Of a DNA stretch of 64,000 bases, positions 9,484-18,261 are shown one piece after another. Every line of letters starts with the position of its first letter. Position 1 is the stretch's first letter. Under the pieces are notes generated by a model. It had not been told where the DNA came from. It saw nothing but the letters and a program-made list of their open reading frames with translations, and ran no database searches. The stretch comes from SKHV01 sp963678565 (GTDB lineage Bacteria; Bacteroidota; Bacteroidia; Bacteroidales; Prolixibacteraceae), in assembly GCA_963678565.1 (NCBI GenBank), contig OY782875.1, forward strand, positions 3,720,001 to 3,784,000, read 5' to 3'. The translations under genes and the position numbers were made by a program.

Positions 9484-12400
9484 ATGAGGATAATAAAATC
9501 AATAATAACAATCGTGCTCATAATGTTTTCAATGAGTTTGTGGGCACAAATAGTTGAAATAAAAGGACAGATTACGAGTCCCGACAATCAGCCTGTAAAA
9601 GATGCTATTGTAATTGTTAGCAGTGCTAAAGAGTCAGTAAAAACAGATGAAAAAGGGATGTTTTCAATTGAAGTTGCTGAGATTAAAGGAACAATTTCAG
9701 TGATCGCAGCAGGATATTTCGAGATGGTACAACCATTAAGAAGTAGCTCTAACATTGAAATTGTCTTGATTCCAAGCGATAAAATGAAATATGGCGACGA
9801 ACTTGTGTTGCCATACAATGTAAGTACTCAAAAAGCAAGTGGAACAACTGCTCAAAATATCGCTAACAAAGATTTTGGGACTGGAATTTCAATTGAAAGT
9901 GCATTACAAGGCGAAGTTGCGGGATTGAATGTAATCAACAAAAGTGGTATGCCAGGAGAAGGGGCTTATATGAATATCCGTGGTATTAAAACTTTTGTTG
10001 GTAACAGTGCTCCTCTTATTGTAATCGATGGAGTGCCTTATATCCCCGACATGGAAGAATCTTCAGTAATTGGTGGATATTCTAGAGGAATATTAAGTAA
10101 TTACGATATTGCAGATATTCAAAATATAACGATTCTAAAAGGAGCCGATGCTTCGATTTATGGTTCAATGGGAGCCAACGGTGTAATAATGATTCAAACA
10201 AATGAAGCTTCAGAAGATGATTTAGAAACTAAATTATCCTACTCTGGACAATTTGGTATCAGTACTCAAAATAATACAATTCCTGTTTTAGGAGTTGATG
10301 AGTATAAAAGCTACTTATCTGATATTGGACTTACCTATTACAACGATATGGAGAAAATGATCAGAGATTATCCATTTTTAACAGATGATCCTGATTATTA
10401 CTACAATTATCTTTACAACAACGATACCGATTGGCAAAATGAAATTTATGCACCCACTTTTACTACTAAAAACGTTTTCCGTGTTGAAGGTGGAGATGCA
10501 ATTGCAAAATACGATATTTCATTAGGCTACTTAAATACTGGAGGCATTGTTGATAATACTAATCAAGATAATTACCATACGCAAATCAACTCAAACATTT
10601 TAGTAAGCCGTAATTTATCGTTAACAACAACGGTTGGCTTATCTTATTTAACTGGTAATTTTCAAGAACAAGGTTTAATTAACGAAACAAACCCTGTATT
10701 ATTGAGCTATAAAAAACTACCTGTTTTAAGCCCGTTTGAAAAAGATGAAAACGGTAACACCTTAGAAGATTATGCTGTATATACTTTAGGTAATGGTGGA
10801 GATGGTTTAAGTAACCCTTTAGCAATTGTAAATACGCTTGAAGCAACCAACAAACAATATAATGTGAATATTAAATTGGGAGCCAATTACAAGCTGTCCA
10901 GAAATATTACTTTAAATGGGGTGGTCGGACTGTATTACAATTATCTAGAAGAACAATTATTTATTCCTGGTTTAACAGAACAAACTGTTGTTCCATTGTT
11001 TTACAACCTTGCGAAGAACACTGTTCGTGAAGGAGTTGGCGAAAACAAAGATTCTTTCTACAAATTGAGCGGATATTATTCAAATGTATTCGATGATATC
11101 CACAAAGTAAACATTTCAGGAGGATTGCAAGTTTTATCTACAAGCATCGAATATGATGCCGGTTCGGGATACAATACTGCCAGTGATTTCTATAAAACAT
11201 TAAATTATGTTTCCTACGGAACTGAAAAAATATCCGGTTACATAAATGATTGGAACTGGGCCAATGCATATGCACATGGTGACTACACTTGGAATAATCT
11301 TGTAAAAGGTAGCCTAAACATGTCAATAGACAGAGCCTCTTCAACAGGCAATGATGCAACGAAGTTTGGCTTCTTCCCTTCTGCTGGATTGACACTTTAT
11401 GCAAAGAATTTAAAACAATTATCAAATTCAACAGCAATAAACAAGTTTGATATTCGTACAGAGTATAGCTCAACAGGTAATAGTCGTTTTTCTTCAAACT
11501 ACAGTAAGAACTACTACATTAGTTCTCCATACCAATCCCTTTCAGGAGTTGTACGTGCTAGTGTTCCAAACACAAATCTTAAATGGGAAAATACTAAACA
11601 GTTTGACTTCGGTATAGATTTAACTACGCTACGACATAGATTAAGTTTATCCATGGACTATTATTTGGCCAATACCAGCGACATTTTACTTGCACAAACA
11701 ATTTCTTCAGTATTTGGATCGGCTAATTACTACGACAATACCGGAGAAATTCAAAACAGTGGCGTTGAATTAGCTATAAACGTTGCTATTGTTGAAAACA
11801 AAAATTTCAATTGGGACATAGGTGGAAATATTTCATTCATGAAATCTGAAGTCAAATCATTAGGTAACATGAGCGAAATGATTACCAATTTAGCTGATGG
11901 TGCCCAAGTTATTACTAAAGTTGGTGAGAATCCTTATAGCTTCTATGGATTAAAAGCGGAAGGTGTTTATGAGACTTCCGCCATTGCAAAATCATATGGT
12001 TTATCTAATTGGAAAGATGCAGCATATGGTGCGGGTGATGTTATCTTCTATGATAAAAACGACGATAAAACCATTAACAATAATGACAAAGAGTTATTAG
12101 GTTCTGCAACACCAGACTTTTTTGGAGGATTTTACACTCAATTGAAGTATCAGAACATTGCGCTAACAGCTGAATTCTCCTACTCGGTAGGAAATGAAGC
12201 ATACAATGCAACGCGTCGTTCAATCGAATCAATGCAAGATTTCAGTAATCAATCAAAAGCAGCATTAAATCGCTGGCAACACGATGGACAAAAAACAAAC
12301 ACTCCAAAGGCTGTTTACGGCGACCCTATGCAAAATAATATCTTCTCATCTCGTTGGATAGAAGATGCTTCTTATTTAAAATTAAGAAGTCTTACATTAA

Positions 12401-12603
12401 GCTATAGTTTTAACCAATCATCACAGAACATCTTTCATTCGGGAACATTTTTTGTAACTGGTGAAAATTTGTTTACATGGACAAAATACCTAGGGCTTGA
12501 TCCTGAATTTGCATACTCATACAATGCTTCAAAGCTAGGAGTTGATTATGCAAAAGTTGCGCTGCCTCGCACATTCAAAATTGGTGTAAATCTTAAATTC
12601 TAA
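9484..12603 (+). CDS. susC-like: SusC/RagA-family TonB-dependent outer-membrane transporter (second copy)
   Basis: 1039 residues. The signal peptide ends 'SMSLWAQ'. A carboxypeptidase-regulatory-like domain (about residues 22-105, 'VEIKGQITSPDNQPVKDAI') precedes the plug, which has 'YMNIRGIKTF', 'APLIVIDGVPYIP' and 'MGANGVIMIQT'. A barrel of about 800 residues ends in 'KIGVNLKF'. It is a full-length SusC-type importer, clearly diverged from the copy at 1208 and so probably tuned to a different fragment of the same polysaccharide (inference). It pairs with the SusD-like gene 24 bases downstream. Confidence 0.92.
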   Translation: MRIIKSIITIVLIMFSMSLWAQIVEIKGQITSPDNQPVKDAIVIVSSAKESVKTDEKGMFSIEVAEIKGTISVIAAGYFEMVQPLRSSSNIEIVLIPSDKMKYGDELVLPYNVSTQKASGTTAQNIANKDFGTGISIESALQGEVAGLNVINKSGMPGEGAYMNIRGIKTFVGNSAPLIVIDGVPYIPDMEESSVIGGYSRGILSNYDIADIQNITILKGADASIYGSMGANGVIMIQTNEASEDDLETKLSYSGQFGISTQNNTIPVLGVDEYKSYLSDIGLTYYNDMEKMIRDYPFLTDDPDYYYNYLYNNDTDWQNEIYAPTFTTKNVFRVEGGDAIAKYDISLGYLNTGGIVDNTNQDNYHTQINSNILVSRNLSLTTTVGLSYLTGNFQEQGLINETNPVLLSYKKLPVLSPFEKDENGNTLEDYAVYTLGNGGDGLSNPLAIVNTLEATNKQYNVNIKLGANYKLSRNITLNGVVGLYYNYLEEQLFIPGLTEQTVVPLFYNLAKNTVREGVGENKDSFYKLSGYYSNVFDDIHKVNISGGLQVLSTSIEYDAGSGYNTASDFYKTLNYVSYGTEKISGYINDWNWANAYAHGDYTWNNLVKGSLNMSIDRASSTGNDATKFGFFPSAGLTLYAKNLKQLSNSTAINKFDIRTEYSSTGNSRFSSNYSKNYYISSPYQSLSGVVRASVPNTNLKWENTKQFDFGIDLTTLRHRLSLSMDYYLANTSDILLAQTISSVFGSANYYDNTGEIQNSGVELAINVAIVENKNFNWDIGGNISFMKSEVKSLGNMSEMITNLADGAQVITKVGENPYSFYGLKAEGVYETSAIAKSYGLSNWKDAAYGAGDVIFYDKNDDKTINNNDKELLGSATPDFFGGFYTQLKYQNIALTAEFSYSVGNEAYNATRRSIESMQDFSNQSKAALNRWQHDGQKTNTPKAVYGDPMQNNIFSSRWIEDASYLKLRSLTLSYSFNQSSQNIFHSGTFFVTGENLFTWTKYLGLDPEFAYSYNASKLGVDYAKVALPRTFKIGVNLKF

Positions 12604-12627
12604 TTTATTCGATCAAACATTGTTAAT

Positions 12628-14337
12628 ATGAAACGTATATATATAACAAATCAAAAAAAGAATGCAGATCGGGAGAAAGTTGGCTTGGTGCAATTTTCAA
12701 AGCTATTGATTGTTGCGCTCACGCTTGCAATAACCGGCTGTACCGACTTATTTGAAACAAATACCGATGACATAATAAACGATGCAGACTATATAAGCAC
12801 AAATGGTGAAATGTATTCTGGTTTCTTAGGTGTTTTAACCAAATTACAAGCAGTTGGAGACAAAACTATTTTCCTAACCGATACAAGAGGTGATTTTATT
12901 GAACCAACCCAAAATGCACCTGAAGAAGTATGGGATGTATATTTTTACAATAATATGCAGGGTAATTCTATTGCTAACCCAGCAGAATTCTACGACTTAA
13001 TTATTGCATGTAACGACTATCTCGATAAAATGTTCCAATACAAAGAAGAAGTTGGTAATAACATGAGTAAAGTTACGGAAGAAAATTTCTACGGATTGAT
13101 TAGTGGTGCATTGCGCATTAAATCTTGGACCTACCTGAAGCTTGGATTAATTTATGGCGAAGCAGTTTATTTCGACGATCCAATCTCTGAATTAGTTGAA
13201 TTAAAAGAAGGCGCAAATTTCACCAAATTAAATTCTTTAAATGAAATTGCCGAGAAAAGCCTTTCATTAATCGACGAAGGAGTGAATGGTATAAATGCCA
13301 GCTATGAAATGGAATGGGGTAATTGGCTTGACCCTGAAAATCCAACCAGCTATACTGGATTCCCTAAATGGAGCTATATGATTCCTAATTACACATTATT
13401 ACGCTGCGAAATATGTTTGACATTAAATCAAGAATACGAATGGGTTCGAGAACAAACACTACAATATTTAAGTGAAATTTTTACAGAAAACAATAATAAT
13501 TTCCGTTTGAATGATCGTACACCAGGTCAACACTCAAAGTATTTTTATACAGAATATAATAAAGAAGAAACAGTGTCCTCGATCATTTACGACTATGATA
13601 ATGACCAAACCAATAACCTTGTTAAATATTTTTCAAACACTTATCCCGCTAAATACATCTTACGCCCAACCACCTATGGAATGAGTAAATATGCCGATGA
13701 TGATGCACGCGGAAACGGAGCATATTTTGCATCTGAAAATGGTGACACTGTAATGAACAAATACCACCATAGCTTCTCATATTCGTGGGTAAGCTCTGCA
13801 TACTTAGATCAAGCAACGATTCCCCTCTATAGAGGATTTGACTTGCATTTTATGCTAGCTGAAGCTGAAAACCATTTAGGACATTGGGAACAAGCAAAGG
13901 CAATTTTAACTAATGGAGTCTACGGAGTATTCTCAACAATGGTTGACACAACACTCGAAGGTTGGGACATTCGTTATCAAACATTCTTAACATCAGGTGG
14001 AATAGAAGGAAGTGTTTATAAATATCCAAATACAGGAATTCAGGGCTGTTTGAGTGCAAATCGAACTGATTTCTCTTCGATTGACAGCCTCGACATTGAT
14101 GCTAAAACCAAGGCTTACGACATGGCTTTGCTCGATGAGGCTCTGCTTGAGTTTGCAGCAGAAGGAAGATCATACGGGATGATGATTCGAATGGCAAATC
14201 GATACAATGGTGATCCAAAAATCATTTCCGATCGTGTTTGTCCTAAGTACGAATCTCCTGAAGAAATTCGTTCAAAAATTGAAAATGAAACCGATGGTAA
14301 GTTTGGATACTTTGTCCATTATGATTTAGGGTTATAG
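12628..14337 (+). CDS. susD-like: SusD-like surface lipoprotein (second copy)
   Basis: 569 residues. A long basic N-terminus (about 24 residues) precedes the hydrophobic signal and lipobox 'LAITGC' (Cys near residue 38). No later ATG would keep the signal, so the long start stands. SusD-type features are the helical 'YGLISGALRIKSWTYLKLGLIYG' region and the C-terminal 'RGFDLHFMLAEAENHLGHW' and 'LLDEALLEFAAEGRSYGMMIR' stretches, which match the usual 'AEA...ER..E...EG.R..D..R' pattern only loosely. It is the partner of the second SusC. A hairpin terminator lies about 115 bases downstream. Confidence 0.85.
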   Translation: MKRIYITNQKKNADREKVGLVQFSKLLIVALTLAITGCTDLFETNTDDIINDADYISTNGEMYSGFLGVLTKLQAVGDKTIFLTDTRGDFIEPTQNAPEEVWDVYFYNNMQGNSIANPAEFYDLIIACNDYLDKMFQYKEEVGNNMSKVTEENFYGLISGALRIKSWTYLKLGLIYGEAVYFDDPISELVELKEGANFTKLNSLNEIAEKSLSLIDEGVNGINASYEMEWGNWLDPENPTSYTGFPKWSYMIPNYTLLRCEICLTLNQEYEWVREQTLQYLSEIFTENNNNFRLNDRTPGQHSKYFYTEYNKEETVSSIIYDYDNDQTNNLVKYFSNTYPAKYILRPTTYGMSKYADDDARGNGAYFASENGDTVMNKYHHSFSYSWVSSAYLDQATIPLYRGFDLHFMLAEAENHLGHWEQAKAILTNGVYGVFSTMVDTTLEGWDIRYQTFLTSGGIEGSVYKYPNTGIQGCLSANRTDFSSIDSLDIDAKTKAYDMALLDEALLEFAAEGRSYGMMIRMANRYNGDPKIISDRVCPKYESPEEIRSKIENETDGKFGYFVHYDLGL

Positions 14338-14453
14338 CAATCTAATATATCATGATTTATTCTACTACTTCTAACCTTAAAACTTGATGAAGTAAATTCT
14401 GATATGGATTTTGTGATTAATGATAAAGCAAAAAATATCAATTATATAAATTT

Positions 14454-14486
14454 GTGGTCTGTCATTCGGCAGACCACTTTTTATTT
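14454..14486 (+). terminator. Hairpin terminator or attenuator just before the first pectate lyase
   Basis: The arm at 14454-14463 (GTGGTCTGTC) pairs with 14468-14477 (GGCAGACCAC) across an ATTC loop, with one G-U pair, followed by TTTTTATTT. It ends the susD transcript but sits only about 15-25 bases ahead of the lyase ATG, leaving no room for a promoter in between. Transcription reaching the lyase must therefore pass this hairpin. Confidence 0.75.
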
Positions 14487-14500
14487 CATAACTAATAAAC

Positions 14501-17500
14501 ATGCAAAAATCAATCTTTTTATCAATTATCCTTGTAGCCATAACGCTATCTTTAAATGCCCAACAACTTGCATTTCCAGGAGCAGAAGGCTTTGGAAAGT
14601 ATGCCACTGGTGGACGATCAGGATCGGTATACCACGTAACCAACCTAAATGACTCAGGTGCAGGCTCTTTTCGCGATGCAGTTAGCAGATCCAATCGAAT
14701 CATCGTTTTCGATGTTGCTGGAGTAATACGAATTAACTCAACCATTGTTGTAAAACCCAACATTTATATTGCAGGGCAAACGGCTCCAGGCGAAGGAGTA
14801 ACAATATACGGCGACCGAATTAGTTTTTCAGGTGCAGACAATACCATATGTCGATACATCCGGTTCAGAATGGGTGTTGTAGGATCTAGTGGGAAAGATG
14901 CTGTTGGAATTGCCAATGGACAGAATATGATTTTTGATCATGTTTCAGTTTCATGGGGACGCGACGAAACTTTCTCAATCAACTGGGATGGAAAAGGAAA
15001 AGAACCTACAAACATTACTATCCAGAAATCAATAATCTCACAAGGATTATTACTTCATTCTGCCGGAGGCTTAATTCAAACTGGAGGAGGTGTAACCATG
15101 TTCCGAAATTTATATGTCGACAATAGTACCCGTAACACTAAAGTAAAAGGGATTAGTCAATTCGTAAACAATGTTGTGTACAACTGGAAAAGCGCGGCAT
15201 ACATTATGGGAGGCGATTCCGATGGTAGTTCTTATGTAAATGTACATGGAAACTATTTTATCAAAGGCCCTGATGATGGTGGAGCACCAATAAGTAGAGG
15301 AAACTCAAACTTCCATATTTACGCCAACGACAACTGGTACGATGCAAATAAAGATGAAAGTTTAAATGGATATGAAATTCCTTTCAGTGAATATCAAGGC
15401 GGACCAACTTTCCACGACAATCCTTTCAACTACCCAAGCCTACCAGCAATAGAAGCAACAACTTTAGTTAACAACTTATTACCAACCGTAGGGGCTTCTC
15501 TTCCCTATCGCGATTTGGCCGATTACTATGTTTTGAATGAAGTGAAATCATTTGGTAAAAAAGGGGAACTAATTAGCAGCGAAATTTCACTTCCAATTGG
15601 AGCTCCATCTACATGGAAATTATGGGAAGGTATTGTTCGCACCGATTCTGATAAAGATGGAATGCCCGATGCATGGGAAGATGAAAATGGTACCGACAAA
15701 AACAGCAACGATGCAATGACGATTGCGAACAATGGCTATACCAACATCGAAAACTACATCAACAGTATCGACGCAAGTTATTCGCAAGAATACATTCGTA
15801 AACCGCTAAATTTTGCAGTTCATTCAGCAACTCAGAACTCAATTACTTTTGAATGGCTTGACTACACTGAAAAAGAAAATGGCTATATTATTCAACGCAA
15901 AATTGATGGTGAATTTGTGAACACTGACACTATTGATGCTAACACCAATTCGTATACACTTGAAGGATTAAAACCCGAAGAAAGTGGAGTATTCAGAATA
16001 TATGGGTTCAATGAAAATATGGATTCAGATTTTTCAAATATCATCACTGCAAAATCACGACCGGTTGAAGTTCCTGTCGTTAATCCGGAAACATTTGAAC
16101 CAGAATTAATTTGGGCAAAAGGAAATAATTTATGGAATAAATCAGACGCTAACTGGTCGAATAAAACTTCAAATGTTGTATTTGCAGACGATAAAGCAAT
16201 TTTATTTGGCGATACTTTAAAAGGAGAACAACATATCCGAATCGACGAAGAAGTAACTCCTTCAGTTGTGTTTGTGAACTCCGAATATGACTATTATTTC
16301 ACAGGAGGTGGAAACATTGCAGGCGAAGGATCATTTAACAAAATCGGAAGTGGACTATGTTCAATAAAGAACTCAAATACTTACACCGGTGCTACTGTTG
16401 TTTGGGATGGAATTCTCCAAATAAATAAATTGGCAAACGGTGGTATTCCAAGTGGTTTAGGGGCCTCCGAGAATTACGCATTCAATTGGGTAATGAAAGG
16501 TGGAGCCGTTCACTATATGGGATCAAGTACATCTACCGATAGAAATATCACTTTAGATGAAACAGCCGAAATTGGGGTCAACTCAAGCAACTCTACCCTA
16601 ACCTTGAATGGAACATTAAATGGCGCCGGCGGATTTATTAAATCAGGCGACGGAACTTTAAAACTTAAAAATGAAATAGGAAATAATTATGAAGGAAATA
16701 CCTATATCAAAGGTGGTACAATTGATATTGACCTGAGACAAAAAACCGATGTTACTGCAGTTTTAGGTACAACTAATAAAATATATCTTAATGGTGGAAA
16801 TCTAAAATTTAGCAACGGTCAACAATCGAATTATGAAGACTACAATTTTGAATTGATTATTCCTGAAGGTACAACCGGTGGATTTATGCCTTACCGTAAT
16901 TGTTACATTAAATCAAAAGTGTCAGGATCGGGGACACTAAACTATACCATTCCTTATGTTCGCGAATACATAGAAGGTGATTGGTCTGAATTTACAGGAA
17001 CTTTAAATGCGTATGGATCTAATACACTGTCCGACGGCACACAATTCATGTTAAATAATTCTATTGGATTACCATACACCAGAGTAAACTTATCGGGCAA
17101 TGCTAAAATTATCAATTGGGCAAATGGAGGTACGATGCGCCTTGGAGGTTTATCAGGAGCAGCTGGCACCTATTTAGGAGCAGCAAGTAAAAGAAGTGAT
17201 GGTGCAAAAATGACATGGATCGTTGGTGGATCAAGTACCGATGAAACTTTTAATGGAATTATCAATAATGATTGTTCTGCCGCAGGACATTACGGTATTA
17301 CTTCAATTGAAAAAGAAGGAACTGGTATTTGGAGATTGAACAACCACAATACCTATACAGGAACAACAACTGTACGGGATGGAATGCTAATCGTAAATGG
17401 CACACATACCTCAAATGGATATACATATGTCCGTGGAGGAACCCTCGCCGGAAAAGGACGCCTAAGAGGGGTTGTTTATGTATATGATGGAGCAAGCATT

Positions 17501-18061
17501 GAACCAGGCGACAACAGTATTTCAACTTTTCGCATGCAGCGTTTAATACTAAACGAGGGAAGCACATCAAGCTTTGAAATTAATACAACTTCAAACGACC
17601 AGATTTATTCTTATGGAAGCATTTCCTATAATGGAACTTTAGAACTTTCAATCGAAGGAGAATTATCAGCAGGCGACAAATTCACCTTATTTACCGGTAC
17701 CAGTCATACCGGAACCTTTAACGAAATAATCCCAAGTACTCCTGGAGAAGGATTACATTGGAGCTTTATCGATGGTGTATTAAGTGTTGAAAAAGGAAAC
17801 AGTTCTAATAATATTTCCTCTGAAGGGGCCTTTATCTATCCAAATCCAGCTAACGATTATTTATTCATTCGGAGTACAAAAACACAAAAACAAACCGACA
17901 TCAAAATTATGAATATCAGCGGACAAGTTATGTTTCAAGAACATTACACTGATCAGCAAGAGCTGAAAGTAGATCTACAAAACATGAAACCTGGCTTTTA
18001 TACTGTTGCTGTTTTAGGAGACGATAAAAGAGTCTACAAGCAACGATTTGTGAAAAAATAA
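14501..18061 (+). CDS. Secreted multidomain pectate lyase (PL1-type) with PATR repeats and T9SS sorting domain
   Basis: 1186 residues. Signal peptide 1-20 (cleavage before QQLAFPG). A right-handed beta-helix PL1-type lyase covers about 22-380 ('VTNLNDSGAGSFRDAV', 'IAGQTAPGEGVTI', 'IFDHVSVSWG'). A calcium-rich 'DSDKDGMPDAWEDENG' segment lies near 380-425 and a fibronectin-III-like domain near 430-520. About 600-1010 holds three copies of the autotransporter-associated beta-strand repeat ('NTYTGATVVWDG', 'NTYTGTTTVRDG'). The end (about 1110-1186, 'IYPNPANDYLFI ... MKPGFYTVAV') is a T9SS type A sorting domain, so the protein is exported and cell-attached or released. It should cleave polygalacturonate by beta-elimination. 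The family's RxPxxR motif reads R211-N-T-K-V-K216: the first Arg is kept, but Pro and the last Arg are replaced. Confidence 0.9.
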   Translation: MQKSIFLSIILVAITLSLNAQQLAFPGAEGFGKYATGGRSGSVYHVTNLNDSGAGSFRDAVSRSNRIIVFDVAGVIRINSTIVVKPNIYIAGQTAPGEGVTIYGDRISFSGADNTICRYIRFRMGVVGSSGKDAVGIANGQNMIFDHVSVSWGRDETFSINWDGKGKEPTNITIQKSIISQGLLLHSAGGLIQTGGGVTMFRNLYVDNSTRNTKVKGISQFVNNVVYNWKSAAYIMGGDSDGSSYVNVHGNYFIKGPDDGGAPISRGNSNFHIYANDNWYDANKDESLNGYEIPFSEYQGGPTFHDNPFNYPSLPAIEATTLVNNLLPTVGASLPYRDLADYYVLNEVKSFGKKGELISSEISLPIGAPSTWKLWEGIVRTDSDKDGMPDAWEDENGTDKNSNDAMTIANNGYTNIENYINSIDASYSQEYIRKPLNFAVHSATQNSITFEWLDYTEKENGYIIQRKIDGEFVNTDTIDANTNSYTLEGLKPEESGVFRIYGFNENMDSDFSNIITAKSRPVEVPVVNPETFEPELIWAKGNNLWNKSDANWSNKTSNVVFADDKAILFGDTLKGEQHIRIDEEVTPSVVFVNSEYDYYFTGGGNIAGEGSFNKIGSGLCSIKNSNTYTGATVVWDGILQINKLANGGIPSGLGASENYAFNWVMKGGAVHYMGSSTSTDRNITLDETAEIGVNSSNSTLTLNGTLNGAGGFIKSGDGTLKLKNEIGNNYEGNTYIKGGTIDIDLRQKTDVTAVLGTTNKIYLNGGNLKFSNGQQSNYEDYNFELIIPEGTTGGFMPYRNCYIKSKVSGSGTLNYTIPYVREYIEGDWSEFTGTLNAYGSNTLSDGTQFMLNNSIGLPYTRVNLSGNAKIINWANGGTMRLGGLSGAAGTYLGAASKRSDGAKMTWIVGGSSTDETFNGIINNDCSAAGHYGITSIEKEGTGIWRLNNHNTYTGTTTVRDGMLIVNGTHTSNGYTYVRGGTLAGKGRLRGVVYVYDGASIEPGDNSISTFRMQRLILNEGSTSSFEINTTSNDQIYSYGSISYNGTLELSIEGELSAGDKFTLFTGTSHTGTFNEIIPSTPGEGLHWSFIDGVLSVEKGNSSNNISSEGAFIYPNPANDYLFIRSTKTQKQTDIKIMNISGQVMFQEHYTDQQELKVDLQNMKPGFYTVAVLGDDKRVYKQRFVKK

Positions 18062-18106
18062 GACCGAATAATTGTTCAAGTTGGTGGAAGTAATTAATAA
18101 TAAAAC

Positions 18107-18144
18107 TGCATTGTGAAGAGAGATCTTTCAATGCAATTTTATTT
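18107..18144 (+). terminator. Hairpin after the first pectate lyase
   Basis: TGCATTG (18107-18113) pairs with CAATGCA (18129-18135), with an inner partial AAGA/TCTT continuation, followed by ATTTTATTT. The U run is interrupted, so the terminator is of moderate strength. Confidence 0.5.
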
Positions 18145-18194
18145 ATTGACTTTCTTAACAACAGTATTAATGCGCACAACTGCTAATAAATCTC

Positions 18195-18240
18195 TTATAA
18201 TTTTATAAATTAGCATCACATTTTTTGGTAGAACTTACCA
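18195..18240. promoter_or_regulatory. Inverted repeats upstream of the second pectate lyase
   Basis: Two dyad elements lie 22-67 bases before the lyase ATG: TTATAA-TT-TTATAA (18195-18208) and TGGTA-GAACT-TACCA (18226-18240). They could be operator sites or leader hairpins. No convincing TTTG/TAnnTTTG promoter pair was found here. Confidence 0.3.
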
Positions 18241-18261
18241 TACTATATAATAATACTAATT

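Noticed and set aside
14377..14763. Minus-strand ORF of 128 codons over the start of the first lyase
   Set aside because: It is antisense to the lyase signal peptide and beta-helix start and to the terminator hairpin; the protein has no recognisable features.
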